From positions 1,228,481-1,292,480 of the forward strand of contig NW_004454229.1 of NCBI RefSeq assembly GCF_000283155.1: a stretch of DNA of 64,000 bases, in the 5' to 3' direction. The notes below the pieces were generated by a model that saw nothing but the letters and a program-made list of their open reading frames with translations, was not told the DNA's origin and made no database searches. The position numbers and the translations under genes are program-made. Positions within the stretch are counted from its first letter, which is position 1; each line of letters opens with the position of its first letter. Shown here piece after piece: positions 11,701 to 22,689 of the stretch. This stretch comes from Ceratotherium simum simum. Lineage: Eukaryota > Chordata > Mammalia > Perissodactyla > Rhinocerotidae.

Positions 11701-12757
11701 TTATCTGTAATGTTTTACTTCTTAAGCTGGTGGGTGGGTACATGGGTGTTCATTCTGTTACTCTTTATAACTTTTTGTATGTCTGAAGTATTTCAAAATA
11801 AACGTTTTAAGAATAAAAAACCTAAAGCTAAATGAAATAAGTATTTGACTCATAAAGTTAAAATCTCATCTATGAACACAAATGAAAGATCCTAAATGAA
11901 AAATCAGCCAATCAAATCCAGCAAAATAGAGTAAAAGTAATACATCCTGACTGAAAAAAATTTACCGTAAGAATGGAAAGAGCTACATCACAAAACGCGT
12001 CCTTTTCATAGACTATGGGGACAATATTATATAACAATCTTATTAGATTGAGAAAAAGCATTCAATGTAATTCAATGCTGAGGATATATTTTAAATTTGG
12101 AATAGAAGGGAACTTTCTTGACTCAATAAATGAAAATCTTACAGCCATTATTATATTAGGTTGAACTATATGAAATGGTCCTGTGTTTTTTTAGTCAAAA
12201 ATACTCCCTTGTCAGCAATTTGATAAGATTCAATCTAATACTTACTGGTGAAACTTCAGAGGTGTAACTTAAAATAAAAAGACAAGTATATCTACTATTA
12301 TTCCCACTATTTAACATTATACTGGGCATTCTAATCAAGGATATAAGTAAGATAAAGGAAAGAAAAGAAAAAAAGATTGTACAGGAGAAGTCAAAACTGT
12401 CTGTATTTGCAAACAACAGGATTTTCCACATAGAAAATCCAAGTAACTATTAGAACTAATCTGAGATTTCAGCAATGTGGCTGAATAAAGAATGTGCATA
12501 CAAGAATGCATACACATACAAGAATATTCATAAGAGCAAAATTTGTAATATTCCAAAACTGGAAAAAATGAAAATGTCCATCATCAATAGAATGGATACG
12601 GAGGAACTGAATAGACAGTTTTCCAAAGAAGACATACATATGACCAACAGGTACATGAAAAGGTCCTCAACATCAGTAATCATCGGGAAAATGCAAATCA
12701 AAACCACAATGAGATATCACTTCACACCAATTAGAATGGCTATTATCAAAAAGACAA

Positions 12758-12957
12758 GGGGCCGGCGCAGTGGCATAGTGGTTAAGTTCAAGTGCTCTGC
12801 TTCAGTGGCCCAGGGTTCGCAGGTTCGGATCCCGGGTGCAGACCTACACACTGCTCATCAAGCCATGCTTTGGTGGTGTCCCATACACAAAACAGAGGAA
12901 GACTGGCACAGATGTCAGCTCAGGGCCAATCTTCCTCATCAAAAAAAAAAAAAAAAA
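12758..12957 (+). mobile_element. ERE SINE, single-tail-module form
   Basis: Head GGGGCCGGCGCAGTGGCATA, B box GGTTCGGATCC, one 'gatgtcagctcagggccaatcttcctc' module and an A17 tail. It is inserted in LINE-1 sequence. The flanks AAAGACAAG and AAAGCCAAG are a near-match target-site duplication. Confidence 0.9.
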
Positions 12958-13522
12958 GCCAAGAGATGATAAGTGTTGGCAAGGGTATGGAGAAAAGGGA
13001 ACTCTAATGCACTGTTGATGGGAATGCAAATTGGGTACAGCTACTATAGAAAACGGTATGGAGGTTCCTCAACAAATTAAAAACAGAACTGCCATATGAT
13101 TCAGCAATCTAACTTCCGGGTATATATCCAAAGGAATTGAAATCAGGATCTCATAGAGACATCTGCACTCCCATGTTCATTACAGTATTACTCACAATAG
13201 CCAAGATATGAAAACAACCTAAGTGTCCATCAAGAGATGAATGGATAAAGAATATATATATAACGTAATATGATTCAGCCATGAGAAAGGGGGAAATCCT
13301 GTTGTTTGCAACAACTTGGATGGACCTTGAGGGTGTTATGCTAAGTGAAATAAATCAGACAGAGAAAGTCAAATGCTGTATGATATTACTTATATGTGGA
13401 ATCTAAAAAGAACAAACTCAGAGAAACAGAGTAGAGTAGTGGTTACCAAGGGTTGGGATGGGGGTGAATGGGGAGTCATCGGTCAAAGGGTATAAACTCC
13501 CAATTATAAAATTAAGAAGTTT

Positions 13523-13726
13523 GGGGCCGGCACCGTGGCTTAGCGGTTAAGTGCCCGCGCTCCACTGCTCGCAGCCCAGGTTCGGATCCCGGGTGCGCAC
13601 CGACACACCGCTTCTCCGGCCATGCTGAGGCCGCATCCCACATACAGCAACTAGAAGCATGTGCAACTATGACATACAACTATCTACTGGGGCTTTAGGG
13701 GGGAAAAAAAAGTGTTTAAAAAAAAA
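13523..13726 (+). mobile_element. ERE SINE, 'ctactggggcttt' tail form
   Basis: Head GGGGCCGGCACCGTGGCTTA, B box GGTTCGGATCC, 'ctactggggctttagg' tail. The flanks TAAAATTAAGAAGTTTG and TAAAATTAACAAGTTTG are target-site duplications with one difference. Confidence 0.92.
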
Positions 13727-14515
13727 TAAAATTAACAAGTTTGGGTATTTAATGTGTAACATGGTGATTATAGCTAATAATACTATTTTATATACTCGAA
13801 TGTTGCTAAGGGAATAGATCTTTAATGGTAACTGTGTGACAAGATGGAGGTGGAAACTAATACTATGGTGGTAATCGTTTTACAATTTGTAAATGTATCA
13901 AAGCAACATGTTGTACACCTTAAACTTATACAATGTTATGTGCCAATTATATCTCAGTAAAGCTGGGAGAAAAACAATAAAATGGATAAAGAACTATTGC
14001 CTCACAAAATGACAGAAATAAATTCTCACAAAGAAGTTAGACATAAAAAAGTTCACACTTGAGAAGAGATTTCAAAAGTCCACACTATGCTGTGATACAA
14101 GTCATGATGGTGCTTACCTCTGGGAGGGGAAGGGGGGCAGGTGGAATGGCTGGGAGGGACAGAGCACCAGGGAGCAATCTCGGGTGCTGAGAATAGTCTC
14201 AATTATGATCTGGGTGGTGATTACACCCTTAGAATTTGTACACTTTCTGAATATATGCTATAGTTCCATAAAAAGTTAACTTAAGAAAGCAATAGAACTC
14301 TTTGTTTACCAGTGTCAAAAAAAAAAAAAGGCATTTATTAAAGAGATCAAAAAATAAGTGAAAAAATTAGCTTCAACTAGAAGATCTTTAAAATTTACAT
14401 TACATATAACCAACAGGTTAGCATCCAAAATATATTCAAGGAGATGAAAAAAAAAAAAAAACTCTTACATTACAAGGGTAAAGGATATAAACCGGCTATT
14501 GACAGAAGAGGAAAC

Positions 14516-14758
14516 CTCTAGGACTGGAAATTGGAGGTGTGCAGTCACAATCCAGGGAGCGCCTGGAGCCACCAGAAGCTGAAGGAACCAGGAAGGACTT
14601 CCCCCACCCCCACCCCCACTGCCTTCTGAGGGCGTGTTGCCCCAACTATACCTTCATTTTGGACTTCTGGCCTGCAGAAATGCAACAGAATAAACTTCTG
14701 TTGTTTTAAGACATCAAGTTTGTAGAATATTGTTACAGTAGCCCTAGGAAACTAATAC
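14516..14758 (+). mobile_element. MaLR-type (MLT1-like) LTR, 3' part
   Basis: It ends with the hallmark 'ttctgttgttttaagacatc...ccctaggaaactaatacaa' of ERVL-MaLR LTRs. The 5' half is absent or diverged. It contains a short C-rich run at 14600. Confidence 0.7.
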
Positions 14759-17229
14759 AACTCCCTAAGACTCAGTAGCTCCATTTCTAAATCTATTCCC
14801 TAGAGCACTGGGTCTCTATTCTATAAGATCTAAAACCCTCTTTTTAGAACAAATAGTTTGCAATTTACCTATACACGTAACTAAAAAATAAACCAATGCC
14901 CTAACTGAAAATACAGAAATAATTTACAATAAAATATATATTTCTACATGTAAATGCTCAGGCAGGACTAAGGTAGAAGATACCATATTTGCACCTATAC
15001 GCAGAACCTTCCAACTATTTTCTATGTTTGAAAAATGTCTATAAAAAGTTGAAGGAAAAAGAATATGTCAACTTTTATAGATATAGAGTGATCTCCAGGA
15101 TACACTAAAGAAAAACAGCAAAGTGCAGAATAGTTTCTATGTTACCCACTGTGTAAGGAAGGAAGGAAAGTAAAAAAAACATATGTGAGGGGAGTGTAGT
15201 GTGTGTGTATCTATGTAAGGTTATATCACAAAAGGAAACACTGGAGGAATAAATCAGAAACCAATAAAATGGTTACCTAGAGCAGAGAAGTATGGGGGGA
15301 AATAGGTTTGAGGAGACAGGGCTGGAAGTCAGACTTCTCTTAGTATATTATTTTATATAGTTTTGACTTTTATACCATATAAATGTAAAAAATTAAACTA
15401 AATTAAGAAAAAACTAAAATTGAAAAATGATGTTGAAAACATCTATGATCATAAATTCCTCTATTCAATCAAAGCCAAATTAATCAAGCTTGTTTAACTT
15501 CTGTGGTTATTAATAGTCTTTTTTGCTCCTTCTGAGCATTAGAGCCATTTAACAGGGCTTTTGCCAGTCAGAAAGCACCTTGTTGCAGATCTGCCCCTTA
15601 ATAGCTGTGCAACCCTAGAAAAATAATTAGCCATGCTAAGCCTCGATGATTTTCTCACCTGTAAAAAGGAATTAAATCCAATGATAGCTAAGATTTCTTA
15701 GAACTGTAAAATTCTGTGACTCAAATGTTTGTTGAAAAAAATTAAATAGGAATGTTTCCACCTGCATAATTTCTTAAGCCTCGATAAACAACAAAGCTCC
15801 ATTGTACAGTCTTTCACTTTCTGCTGTACAACTAATACTGAGGAGAAAGGGCAGGGAAATAAAATTTATTTCTCCGACTCCTTGAGGCAGTAATCAGTCA
15901 CACCAAAGTCCTTCCTCTTGGAAGGTCTGCATCGCCAAAGCAGGGGAGAGGCAGGCAGCCTGTGCGGCAGCTGCACTCAGCAGGCTGCAAAGGCCGGCCG
16001 GTTAGCAGAGGAGGAAGCGGCAGCCGGTAACAGTCTGGGGAGGCTGCACTCCGGAGCAGTTTTACTAACTGCCGGGGCCGAGCGGTTTAGGAAGCTTCAT
16101 GTAGTCTTTTGCTAAACAAATCTTACTTTACAAAAAAGTTGCCACACTTTGGCAGCTATGGGAGGAAAACAGCTGAAACTAAGGCTATAGAGTTTCCGAG
16201 GCAGCAGAGAGAAACTTCTCGGCAGGCTTCAAGACAAACTGAGTGCCAGAAACTTTCTGCTCCTCCAGCCCTCCCAACACTGCCCCCCTCAGCCCTCCCT
16301 TCTTGAAGACCTAACAAAAGACCTAAACCAGTCTCGTGACTTCCCTGGAGAGTTCCTGGACTGCGCCGCAGCGGCCTCATTTTACTGCGAGGAAGGCCAG
16401 CCAGGAACGGGGGGATGCTGCAGGGGTGGGCTAAGTGGAGAGAAGCCGGGCCACAGGGTGCGGAAGGAAGCGGGGAGGCTTCTGGGTGCAGCACCAGGGG
16501 AGCGGTGTTGGATATTTAAGTACCCCCACCCATCCACGCCCAGTTTTACTGGAAGGTCACAGAGAAGCCTGAGCTGAAAGAAGCCTTAGGTAGAAGGAGA
16601 GAAAAGGGACTAAAGGATGAATTTCGGTTCCACACTGCTTGTAGGTCTAAAATGGGGGTATGGAAAGGCTCTTTGGGGATTTCCTCTAGAAGAGAAGCTG
16701 GAGCTGTCATCTGAAGAGAACAGTGAGCGGGTTCTCTGAAGGAGGAAGGGGTAGGAGTGGAGAAACCCTTGGAAGGGTCTTCTGAGATTACTAAGAGGGA
16801 TGGAGTTTTCTCCTAGCACGAGGCCCAAGCCCTTCACTGGAGGAAGGCCGTGCGGGTTCTCCGCCCCAGCTGGGCTTCCACAGCAGGGCGGGGGCAGGAG
16901 CCTCTTCAGCAAGTGTGGGAGTGGACGGGTGGGGCTGCAGGTCCTCTCCAGCAAGTTTAGAGAACTAAAAGGCGGGGCCTTTCTTAAAGCGCCGGGAGGG
17001 ACACGGGATCCCTCTTGGCGCCGCAGGATCTGGGGATTGGAGGGGCCTGAAATCGCTTCTGAGGGGTCGGCCCTGGGGGGCGATGGCAGGGTTCCTAGGG
17101 CAATGATGACATATTCCTGTTGCTGCGTGTGGGATTCCACATTGAAGACTGAGAGTAAAGGCCCCTTCACTGGTCAGAAGCTTGGACGTTTGTCTGCAAA
17201 AGTCGGCCTGCAGTGATTAGGAAGGAAAC
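14759..17229. other. SPATA6 intron 1, proximal part
   Basis: About 14760-15800 is AT-rich with a MIR-like stretch (15560-15720). From about 15890 to 17230 GC content and CpG rise in patches (for example 15970-16090, 16840-17060), forming a shoulder to the promoter island. Open frames here (up to 186 codons on the minus strand at 16610-17170) have no recognisable domain and look like GC-driven chance frames. Confidence 0.5.
15560..15720 (+). repeat. MIR-like ancient SINE
   Basis: Order of MIR landmarks: 'cagatctgccccttaatagctgtgcaaccct', then 'taagcctcgatgattttctcacctgtaaaa', then 'tagctaagat'. Diverged. Confidence 0.6.
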
Positions 17230-17642
17230 ATCCCGCACTGAAGACCGGGGAGACGCGCCAGTAATACTCTCACTACGGGAACAGGCGCCGAGAACAGGAA
17301 CGTAAAGAGAAACCCCCAAATCCTGGAAAGTCAGGGGCGGGGGGGGGGGGCGGTTCTGAAGCGGTTTGGAAAGGGTGTGAAGGACCCGGAGCTGGAAGCT
17401 GGGATGCAGCGAGAGCGGAGGCGGGGTCAGACCTCTGCACGCTGGACTGGAGGCGCGCCGGGCTCAGAGGCGGGGAAGACCGAGGGGACGCGGGGTCAAG
17501 GCTCCCCAGGGTGAGTCGGGGGGTGAAGGAGGGTTTGAGATGACTCGGGGTTCTCGAAGGTGAACAGAGGAGGCGTCCCGAGTGAATCCCGGGGGCGCCC
17601 TGACCCCCGGGCGGCGGGGGCTGGGGCGCGACCGGTACTCAC

Positions 17643-17693
17643 AGAGCGGATCTCCAGCGCCAGGGCGCATTGCAGCGCCTTCACCTTCGGCAT
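17643..17693 (-). CDS. SPATA6: SPATA6 coding exon 1
   Basis: Read on the minus strand, the ATG at 17693-17691 opens MPKVKALQCALALEIRS, the characteristic SPATA6 N-terminus. The exon ends in phase 0 at 17643, followed by a GTGAGT donor (17642-17637). It lies inside the CpG island, as expected for a first exon. The canonical ATG has a weak context (C at -3, C at +4). The same frame stays open upstream to another ATG at 17891-17889, which has G at -3 and A at +4. Initiation there would add 66 residues, including a poly-proline run. I keep the inner ATG as the start because the family protein begins there. Confidence 0.93.
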
Positions 17694-17784
17694 CTGCTCG
17701 GGGTGGGGCGGCGGGGAGGGACCCCGGCCGCGGGCCCGAGCGACGAGGGGAGACGCGGGGCGGGGCGGGGTCGGGGAGGAGAGA

Positions 17785-17805
17785 GGCGGCGGCGGCGGCG
17801 GCGGC
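17785..17805. repeat. (GGC)7 trinucleotide repeat
   Basis: Seven uninterrupted GGC units in the probable 5' untranslated region of SPATA6. On the minus strand in the SPATA6 frame they read as consecutive CCG/Pro codons, so they would encode a Pro run if the upstream ATG at 17891 were used. Confidence 0.9.
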
Positions 17806-17987
17806 AGCTGTGGCCCCCAGGCCGGGGCCCGCGGTCCAGCCTGGGTCCCGCCGGAGCAGCAGCAGTGCGCGGGGCGCGGACCCGTTGTCATGGCAGCCAG
17901 AAGGCGTGGGACCGGAAGAGAGGCCGGGCGGGGACGCGCCGGAGCCGCCGCGCGAGGGCGAGCGGTAGGGGGCGGAGCGCGGCGTGA

Positions 17988-18014
17988 GGGGCGGGGCTTC
18001 CGAAGGGGCGGGGC
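17988..18014. promoter_or_regulatory. Paired GC boxes (Sp/KLF sites)
   Basis: Two copies of GGGGCGGGGC lie at 17988-17997 and 18005-18014, separated by 7 bp, at the upstream edge of the SPATA6 CpG island. They are canonical Sp1-type sites and mark the likely core or proximal promoter. Confidence 0.6.
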
Positions 18015-18024
18015 AGATCGTCTG

Positions 18025-18032
18025 TGACGTCA
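18025..18032. promoter_or_regulatory. Full palindromic cAMP response element (CRE)
   Basis: The sequence is TGACGTCA, the perfect 8-bp CREB/CREM site, located 332 bp upstream of the SPATA6 start codon and next to the GC boxes. CREM-driven transcription through such sites is well known for postmeiotic germ-cell genes, which fits a sperm-structure gene. Binding itself is inferred. Confidence 0.6.
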
Positions 18033-18059
18033 AACTATGGGCCCAAAGCAGACAAGGGA

Positions 18060-18330
18060 GAGAATAGCTGTTTGTGTAGTGGGACAGTGCACTGGTGAGG
18101 GGCTTGCACTCAGGAAACCTGAGTTCCATAGTGGTGATGGCACCTTGGGCTAGTGGCGTCCCTCTGCACCTCAGGTTCCCCAACTGTAAAAGAATAATTA
18201 TTATTATTGATTCTCTTATTTGAATTTCACCATACAGTTAACAAAGCCAGCATGAGGAAACTGAGGATTAGAGAGGAGACCTGCCCAAGTCAAAGGCAGA
18301 ACCAGGACTGGAAGCCAGGAGCTCTAAAGT
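18060..18330 (+). repeat. MIR-like ancient SINEs
   Basis: 18075-18215 follows MIR ('cagtgcactgg', 'cacctcaggttccccaactgtaaaa'). 18262-18325 has the second MIR-related theme ('gaggaaactgaggattagagagg', 'gcagaaccaggactggaa'). They lie just upstream of the SPATA6 promoter. Confidence 0.65.
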
Positions 18331-18594
18331 AAAACCCCAGCTGCTTCCCTGAGAAGAGGGGCTTGAATCAGATCGTCATGTTCCTCTTCCTAGTCTCCAA
18401 TTCTGTGATTCTCTCTGTTAGTGCATCCCCCTCTCCCTTCAAGGTTTCCTAGCTGATTCACCTGTGTATGCATCTCAATGTATATCGCTGAAACTACGCT
18501 GTCCCTGAAAGACCAACAATAAAACCAGTTGCAAAGGGCCTGGGCTGTAGACCATCAAAGATGAAAAGAATCTAAGAGATTGCTCAATCCAATC

Positions 18595-21170
18595 GTTTTC
18601 AAAATTATTTTTATTGAGAAGTATATTATACATACAGAAGTGTATAAAACATGTTCATCTTCAATGCTAACAAAAAGTGAATACTTGTACAACTAACACC
18701 CAGGTTAAGAAACAGAACATTACTAGCACCTTAGAAATGCCCCAACCATTGTATTGCCTTCCTTGCCCTGGAAGTAACCATGACCCTGACTTTTGTTATA
18801 ATAATGCCCTTGCTTTTCTAAATACTTTTTCTATTCATGTATGCATTTCTAAACAAGATATTGTCTGATTTTTTCATGTTATTGGTGTTATATAAATGAA
18901 GTTAATACTATACGTATTTTCCTGTGACTTGCTTCTCTCACTATTATGTTGTGGGATTCACCCAGTGTTGATGCTGTGTAGTTGAAGTTTTTTCCATTGT
19001 TGGACAGTACTCTAATATATGAATATATATTGATTTACTTATGCTTTCCATTACTGGTGGTCATTTGTACTATTTCCATTGTTAGCTATTATTAACAATG
19101 TCATTAGGGACATCCTAGTACATGTCTACTAGTGCACGTGTGCTGGAGTGGAAGTGGTTTGACTGGGTATTAGGTTTTGCACATGTGGGGCTTTAAGAGG
19201 TAATGCCGCACCATTTTCCAAAAAAGTTGTACTAATTTATGTTCCTGCCAGGAGTGTACAAGAATTCTTATTTTTCTACATCCTCACCAACATTTGAGTA
19301 TTGTTTGGATTTTTAATTTTTGTATATTTTTGGGTGTGTGTAGTCTAGTATCTCATCATAGATTTATTTTGCATCTCATTATTATTGAGATTGAGCACCT
19401 TTTTACGGTTTTATTAGTCTTTCCATTTTCTCCTTGAATTGCCTAGTAGTTCCCTTGCCCATTTTTCCATTAGATTATTTCTCTCTCACACTGATTTGTA
19501 GGAGCTCTTTATATATTCTAGATACTAAGCTTTGTCTATTACATGTGTTGCAAATATCTTCCCCAGTTTGTGCTTGAGTTTTTTAATTTTCCATATAGTG
19601 TATGATGAACAGAAGAGAAATTAAGCCATTGAGTATGAGTATTCTTAGTTTGACCAAATAATTCCAAGTTGCTGGCCAGAATGCCACATGTCTACACTCC
19701 ACCACCAATGCTTGGGGGTTATTATGCCCCCACATTCTTCCCAATTTTGGCATCATCAAGCTTTCTTGTTTTACCTGGTATAACAGATTTAAAGTACCAT
19801 ATCACTATTAAATTTCTCAGATTACTGATGAGTCTGAGCATATCTTTACATGTTTATAAGATTTTCTGCTTTTTTTACTATAAACTGCTCATATCCTTTT
19901 CCCGTTTTCTATTGGAGTTTTTGTCTTTCTTACAGGCGTTCTTGTGTATTCTAGTTATTAATCTCTTGTCAGTTTTAGACACGCAAATGTTTTCTCCCTT
20001 TTTCATCTGTTTATAAACTTTGTCCAGGGTGTACTTCAGTTCATAGAAATAGCCAACTTTCGGGCCGGCCCCGTGGCTTAGCGGTTAAGTGCTCGCGCTC
20101 CGCTGCTGGCGGCCCGGGTTCGCATCCCGGGCGCGCACTGGGGCACTGCTTCTCTGGCCATGCTGGGGCCGTGTCCCACATACAGCAACTGGAAGGATGT
20201 GCAACTATGACATACAACTATCTACTGGGGCTTTGGGGGAAAAATAAATAAATTAAAAAAAAGAAATAGCCAACTTTGATGTAAATCAATCATTTTTGCT
20301 GTATATTTTGTGTTTCTGTTTCTGACATTTTAAGAAGTCTTCCCCACTCCTAGGTGACAGAAATATTTCCTCTATTTGTCCTATCAACTTCTTAGTTTTA
20401 ACCTTCACATTTTGACGTTCAGTCCATCAAGACTCAGTCTTTGTACATGATGTTAGACAGGAATCCAAGATCCACTCGTTGTTTCCTCTAGAGAGTGAGC
20501 TAGATTTCCCAACAATGTCTACTAAACATTCTATACTTCCCCTCATTGATTTGTGGCACGACCTATATCATATATTAACTACCTAGAGTTCTGTCTTCGA
20601 GCTTTCTATTCTGTTCCAGTGTTCTATTTGTCTGTTCTTACAACAGTATCACACTGCTTTATTACTGTGACTTCTTAATATACTGTTTGGCAAGTCTCTC
20701 TCTCTTTTTTTTATGAGCTTGATTTAGCTATTTGCGATGTTTTATTATTTTAGAGTAAGTTTGTCAAGTTCCTCAAACAGTCCAACTGGAATTTTTATTG
20801 TGATACATCAAATTTATAGACTAATTTGGGGAATTGACATCTTTGGAATAGTGCATCATCCCATCCAAGAACATAAAATGTTTCTCCATTCATCAGATCA
20901 TCTTCTATGTCCTTTACTAGAGTTTCAAGTTTTCTGCATGAGAGTCCTACTTAATTCCTAGGTAGTATTTAATTATAGCTTTTTGTTTATACTATTGAGA
21001 ATAGTTTCTTATTTTTCATTATATTTACTAGTTTGTTATTGCAACTATAGAGAAAAAATTTATTTTTATAGGTTGATCTAGCAAATCTGTTAAACTCTTT
21101 CTGATTGAATAGTTTATCTGTTTTTTCCATTGTTATTGTTGATATTTTTCTCATAGAGATGATAAGCACT
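18595..21170 (-). mobile_element. Old LINE-1 3'-end relic, minus strand
   Basis: T-rich plus-strand text is the complement of L1 ORF2 end and 3' UTR: 'ttattgagaagtatattata', 'ccattgttagctattattaac', 'ttggcaagtctctctctc', 'ggaattgacatctttg'. All frames are broken. It is split by an ERE at 20061. The MaLR LTR at 21172 follows directly. Confidence 0.7.
20061..20261 (+). mobile_element. ERE SINE, 'ctactggggcttt' tail form, with 16-bp target-site duplication
   Basis: Head GGGCCGGCCCCGTGGCTTAG, 'ctactggggctttggg' tail, A/T-rich end. Perfect AGAAATAGCCAACTTT copies lie at 20045-20060 and 20262-20277. It is well preserved and CpG-rich, so probably young. Confidence 0.95.
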
Positions 21171-21171
21171 C

Positions 21172-21668
21172 CATTGAGTTTCTATTGCTACCATAACCAA
21201 TTACCACAAACTTGGAGGCTAAAATAACACAAATTTATTATCTTACATTCTGTAGGTAAGAAGTCTAACACAGGTCTTGCTGGGCTAAAATCAAGGGGTC
21301 AGCTGGGTTCCTTTCTGGAGGCTCTAGAGGAGAATCTGTTTCCTTTCCTTTTCCAGTTTTCAGAGGCCACCAGCATCCCTTGGCTTATGGTCCCCTTTCC
21401 TCCATCTTCAAAGCCAGCAATGGCAAGTCAAATCTTTCTCATATTGCATCACTCTGACCTACTCTTCTACCTCTCTCTTCCACTTGTAAGGATACTTGTG
21501 ATTATATTGAGCCTACTTAGATAATCTTCTTTTCTTAAGGTCAGGTGATTAGCAACTGTAATTCCATCTGCAACCTTAATTCTCTCTTTGCCATGTAAGA
21601 TAACGTAGTCACAGGTTCCAGGGATTAGGATATGGACATCTTTGAGGGATAATTAATCTGCCTACCAC
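21172..21668 (-). mobile_element. MaLR-type (MLT1-like) LTR, minus strand, near complete
   Basis: Reads as the complement of an MLT1-like LTR: 'gagtttctattgctaccataa' at the start, 'ttctggaggctctagaggaga' inside, and 'caggttccagggattaggatatgg' near the end, where the LTR 5' end lies. Confidence 0.75.
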
Positions 21669-22019
21669 AAGCACCAAAAAGAATAACAATTGTAGTGCAT
21701 TGAAACACATCAGATGTGTTAAAAATCCATGAGTCGGTAATGTTACTCAAAGGAGAAAGAAAGCATTAGTCAGCTGTGGATGATTTAAGAACCAACTCAC
21801 TCTGAAAACTGATAAATAAAAAGAAAGAATCAACCATTCATCGTGAATGTTTGTTGTTTGAACTATACCTCAGGATGACCAAAGAGTTGATGGGTTTTCT
21901 TTATAGAAAACTCCTGGCTATAAATAAACAGGAATGAAGAATTTGAATATTCATGGCTGCTAAAACCATTAGTGAAAAGCTGATGAGGAATTTTATAATG
22001 GGTAGGTCAGTCTGACAAG

Positions 22020-22685
22020 ATTTTGTAATCATAACATTACAAAAAGAGAGAGAATCAGACATTATATCCCTTCTGAGGTGGTACAGTTAGGAGTACACAG
22101 CACCACCTTTCATGCCAAAAAATCCAACTTGAACCTGACCGAGCATCCAAATATATCAGCAATGTACAAGGAATACAATAGTCAAAGTAACGAACTTGTT
22201 AAACAAAACCATAGGGATGCAAGCAGCAAAATAAAGACAATATTATTTCTTCAACAAATATATTGCAAAGGAAAAAAAAGAAGAGAGACTGTATTAAAAA
22301 AGGACTAAAGAGACATAATCTAATATAAAATGTTTATGAGACAATAGGGGAAATTTGAATGCTGACTGGACATATGATAATCTTTGATAAATATTTTAGG
22401 AATGATAATGGTACTGGGGTCCTGTTCTTTAAAAAAAGGCCCCTTTTAAAAAGTCATATACACTGAAGTATTTATGGATGAAATATGATATCTGGGATTT
22501 CCTTCAAACACTCCAGTGGTGGTGGGAGGTGGAAGTGGTGGGAGGTGGGAGTGGTGGGAGGTGGGAGTGGTGGAGAGTGGGTGAGAGTATGATTGGAACA
22601 AATTAGCCATGTAATTGCTGATGACAGGTATGCTAGAATTCATTATACTATTTTTCTACTTTTGTATGTTTAGTTCCATATTAAT
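22020..22685 (+). repeat. Probable old LINE 3'-end piece containing a 16-bp minisatellite
   Basis: 'gatatctgggatttccttcaaa...actccagtggtgg' and the following text resemble an old L1-type 3' end. Within it, 22515-22580 is about four copies of a 16-bp unit AGTGGTGGGAGGTGGG. Confidence 0.5.
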
Positions 22686-22689
22686 TCAT

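Larger units (their letters stand above)
11701..14290 (+). mobile_element. LINE-1 3'-end and ORF2 relics, plus strand
   Basis: About 11700-11830 is an L1-type 3' end ('gtgggtacatgggtgttcat'). From 11870 to 12450 are reverse transcriptase relics. From 12480 the ORF2 C-terminal part and 3' UTR follow ('tgcaaatcaaaaccacaatg', 'actgttgatgggaatgcaaa', 'tggatggaccttgagg'). Two EREs are inserted (12758, 13523). All frames are broken. Confidence 0.7.
1..17900 (-). other. SPATA6: SPATA6 gene, 5' portion (exons 1-3, introns 1-2, part of intron 3)
   Basis: Three minus-strand exons with matching phases spell the conserved N-terminus of spermatogenesis-associated protein 6. Coding spans are 17643-17693, 2945-3082 and 1755-1803; intron 1 is about 14.56 kb and intron 2 is 1141 bp. 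The exons give 79 residues plus one base, roughly the first sixth of a protein of near 490 residues, and they form the start of the family's N-terminal SPATA6 domain. In mouse the protein is needed for the sperm connecting piece, and its loss gives headless sperm (established knowledge). The continuation, beginning with the rest of a split Tyr codon, is not visible in 1-1754 and must lie beyond the left edge. The right boundary is approximate because the transcription start cannot be read from sequence. The identity rests on recalled family sequence and is strong because three separate exons agree in order and phase. Confidence 0.93.
17230..18035 (-). promoter_or_regulatory. SPATA6: CpG-island promoter of SPATA6
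   Basis: A dense run of CpG dinucleotides and G/C tracts surrounds exon 1, in sharp contrast to AT-rich flanks. No TATA box is obvious, as is usual for CpG-island promoters. GC boxes and a CRE lie at the upstream (right) edge. A (GGC)7 run at 17785-17805 and a G homopolymer near 17340 are inside it. The transcription start is probably between about 17750 and 18020, but this is inference. A divergent plus-strand transcript is possible at such an island, though no plus-strand gene was recognised. Confidence 0.85.

Noticed and set aside
16610..17170. 186-codon minus-strand frame in intron 1
   Set aside because: It has no recognisable domain, lies within the GC-rich shoulder and has opposing frames of similar length on the other strand.
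17464..18183. 239-codon minus-strand frame and several plus-strand frames across the CpG island
   Set aside because: They are out of frame with SPATA6. GC-rich DNA lacks stops, and no family is recognisable.
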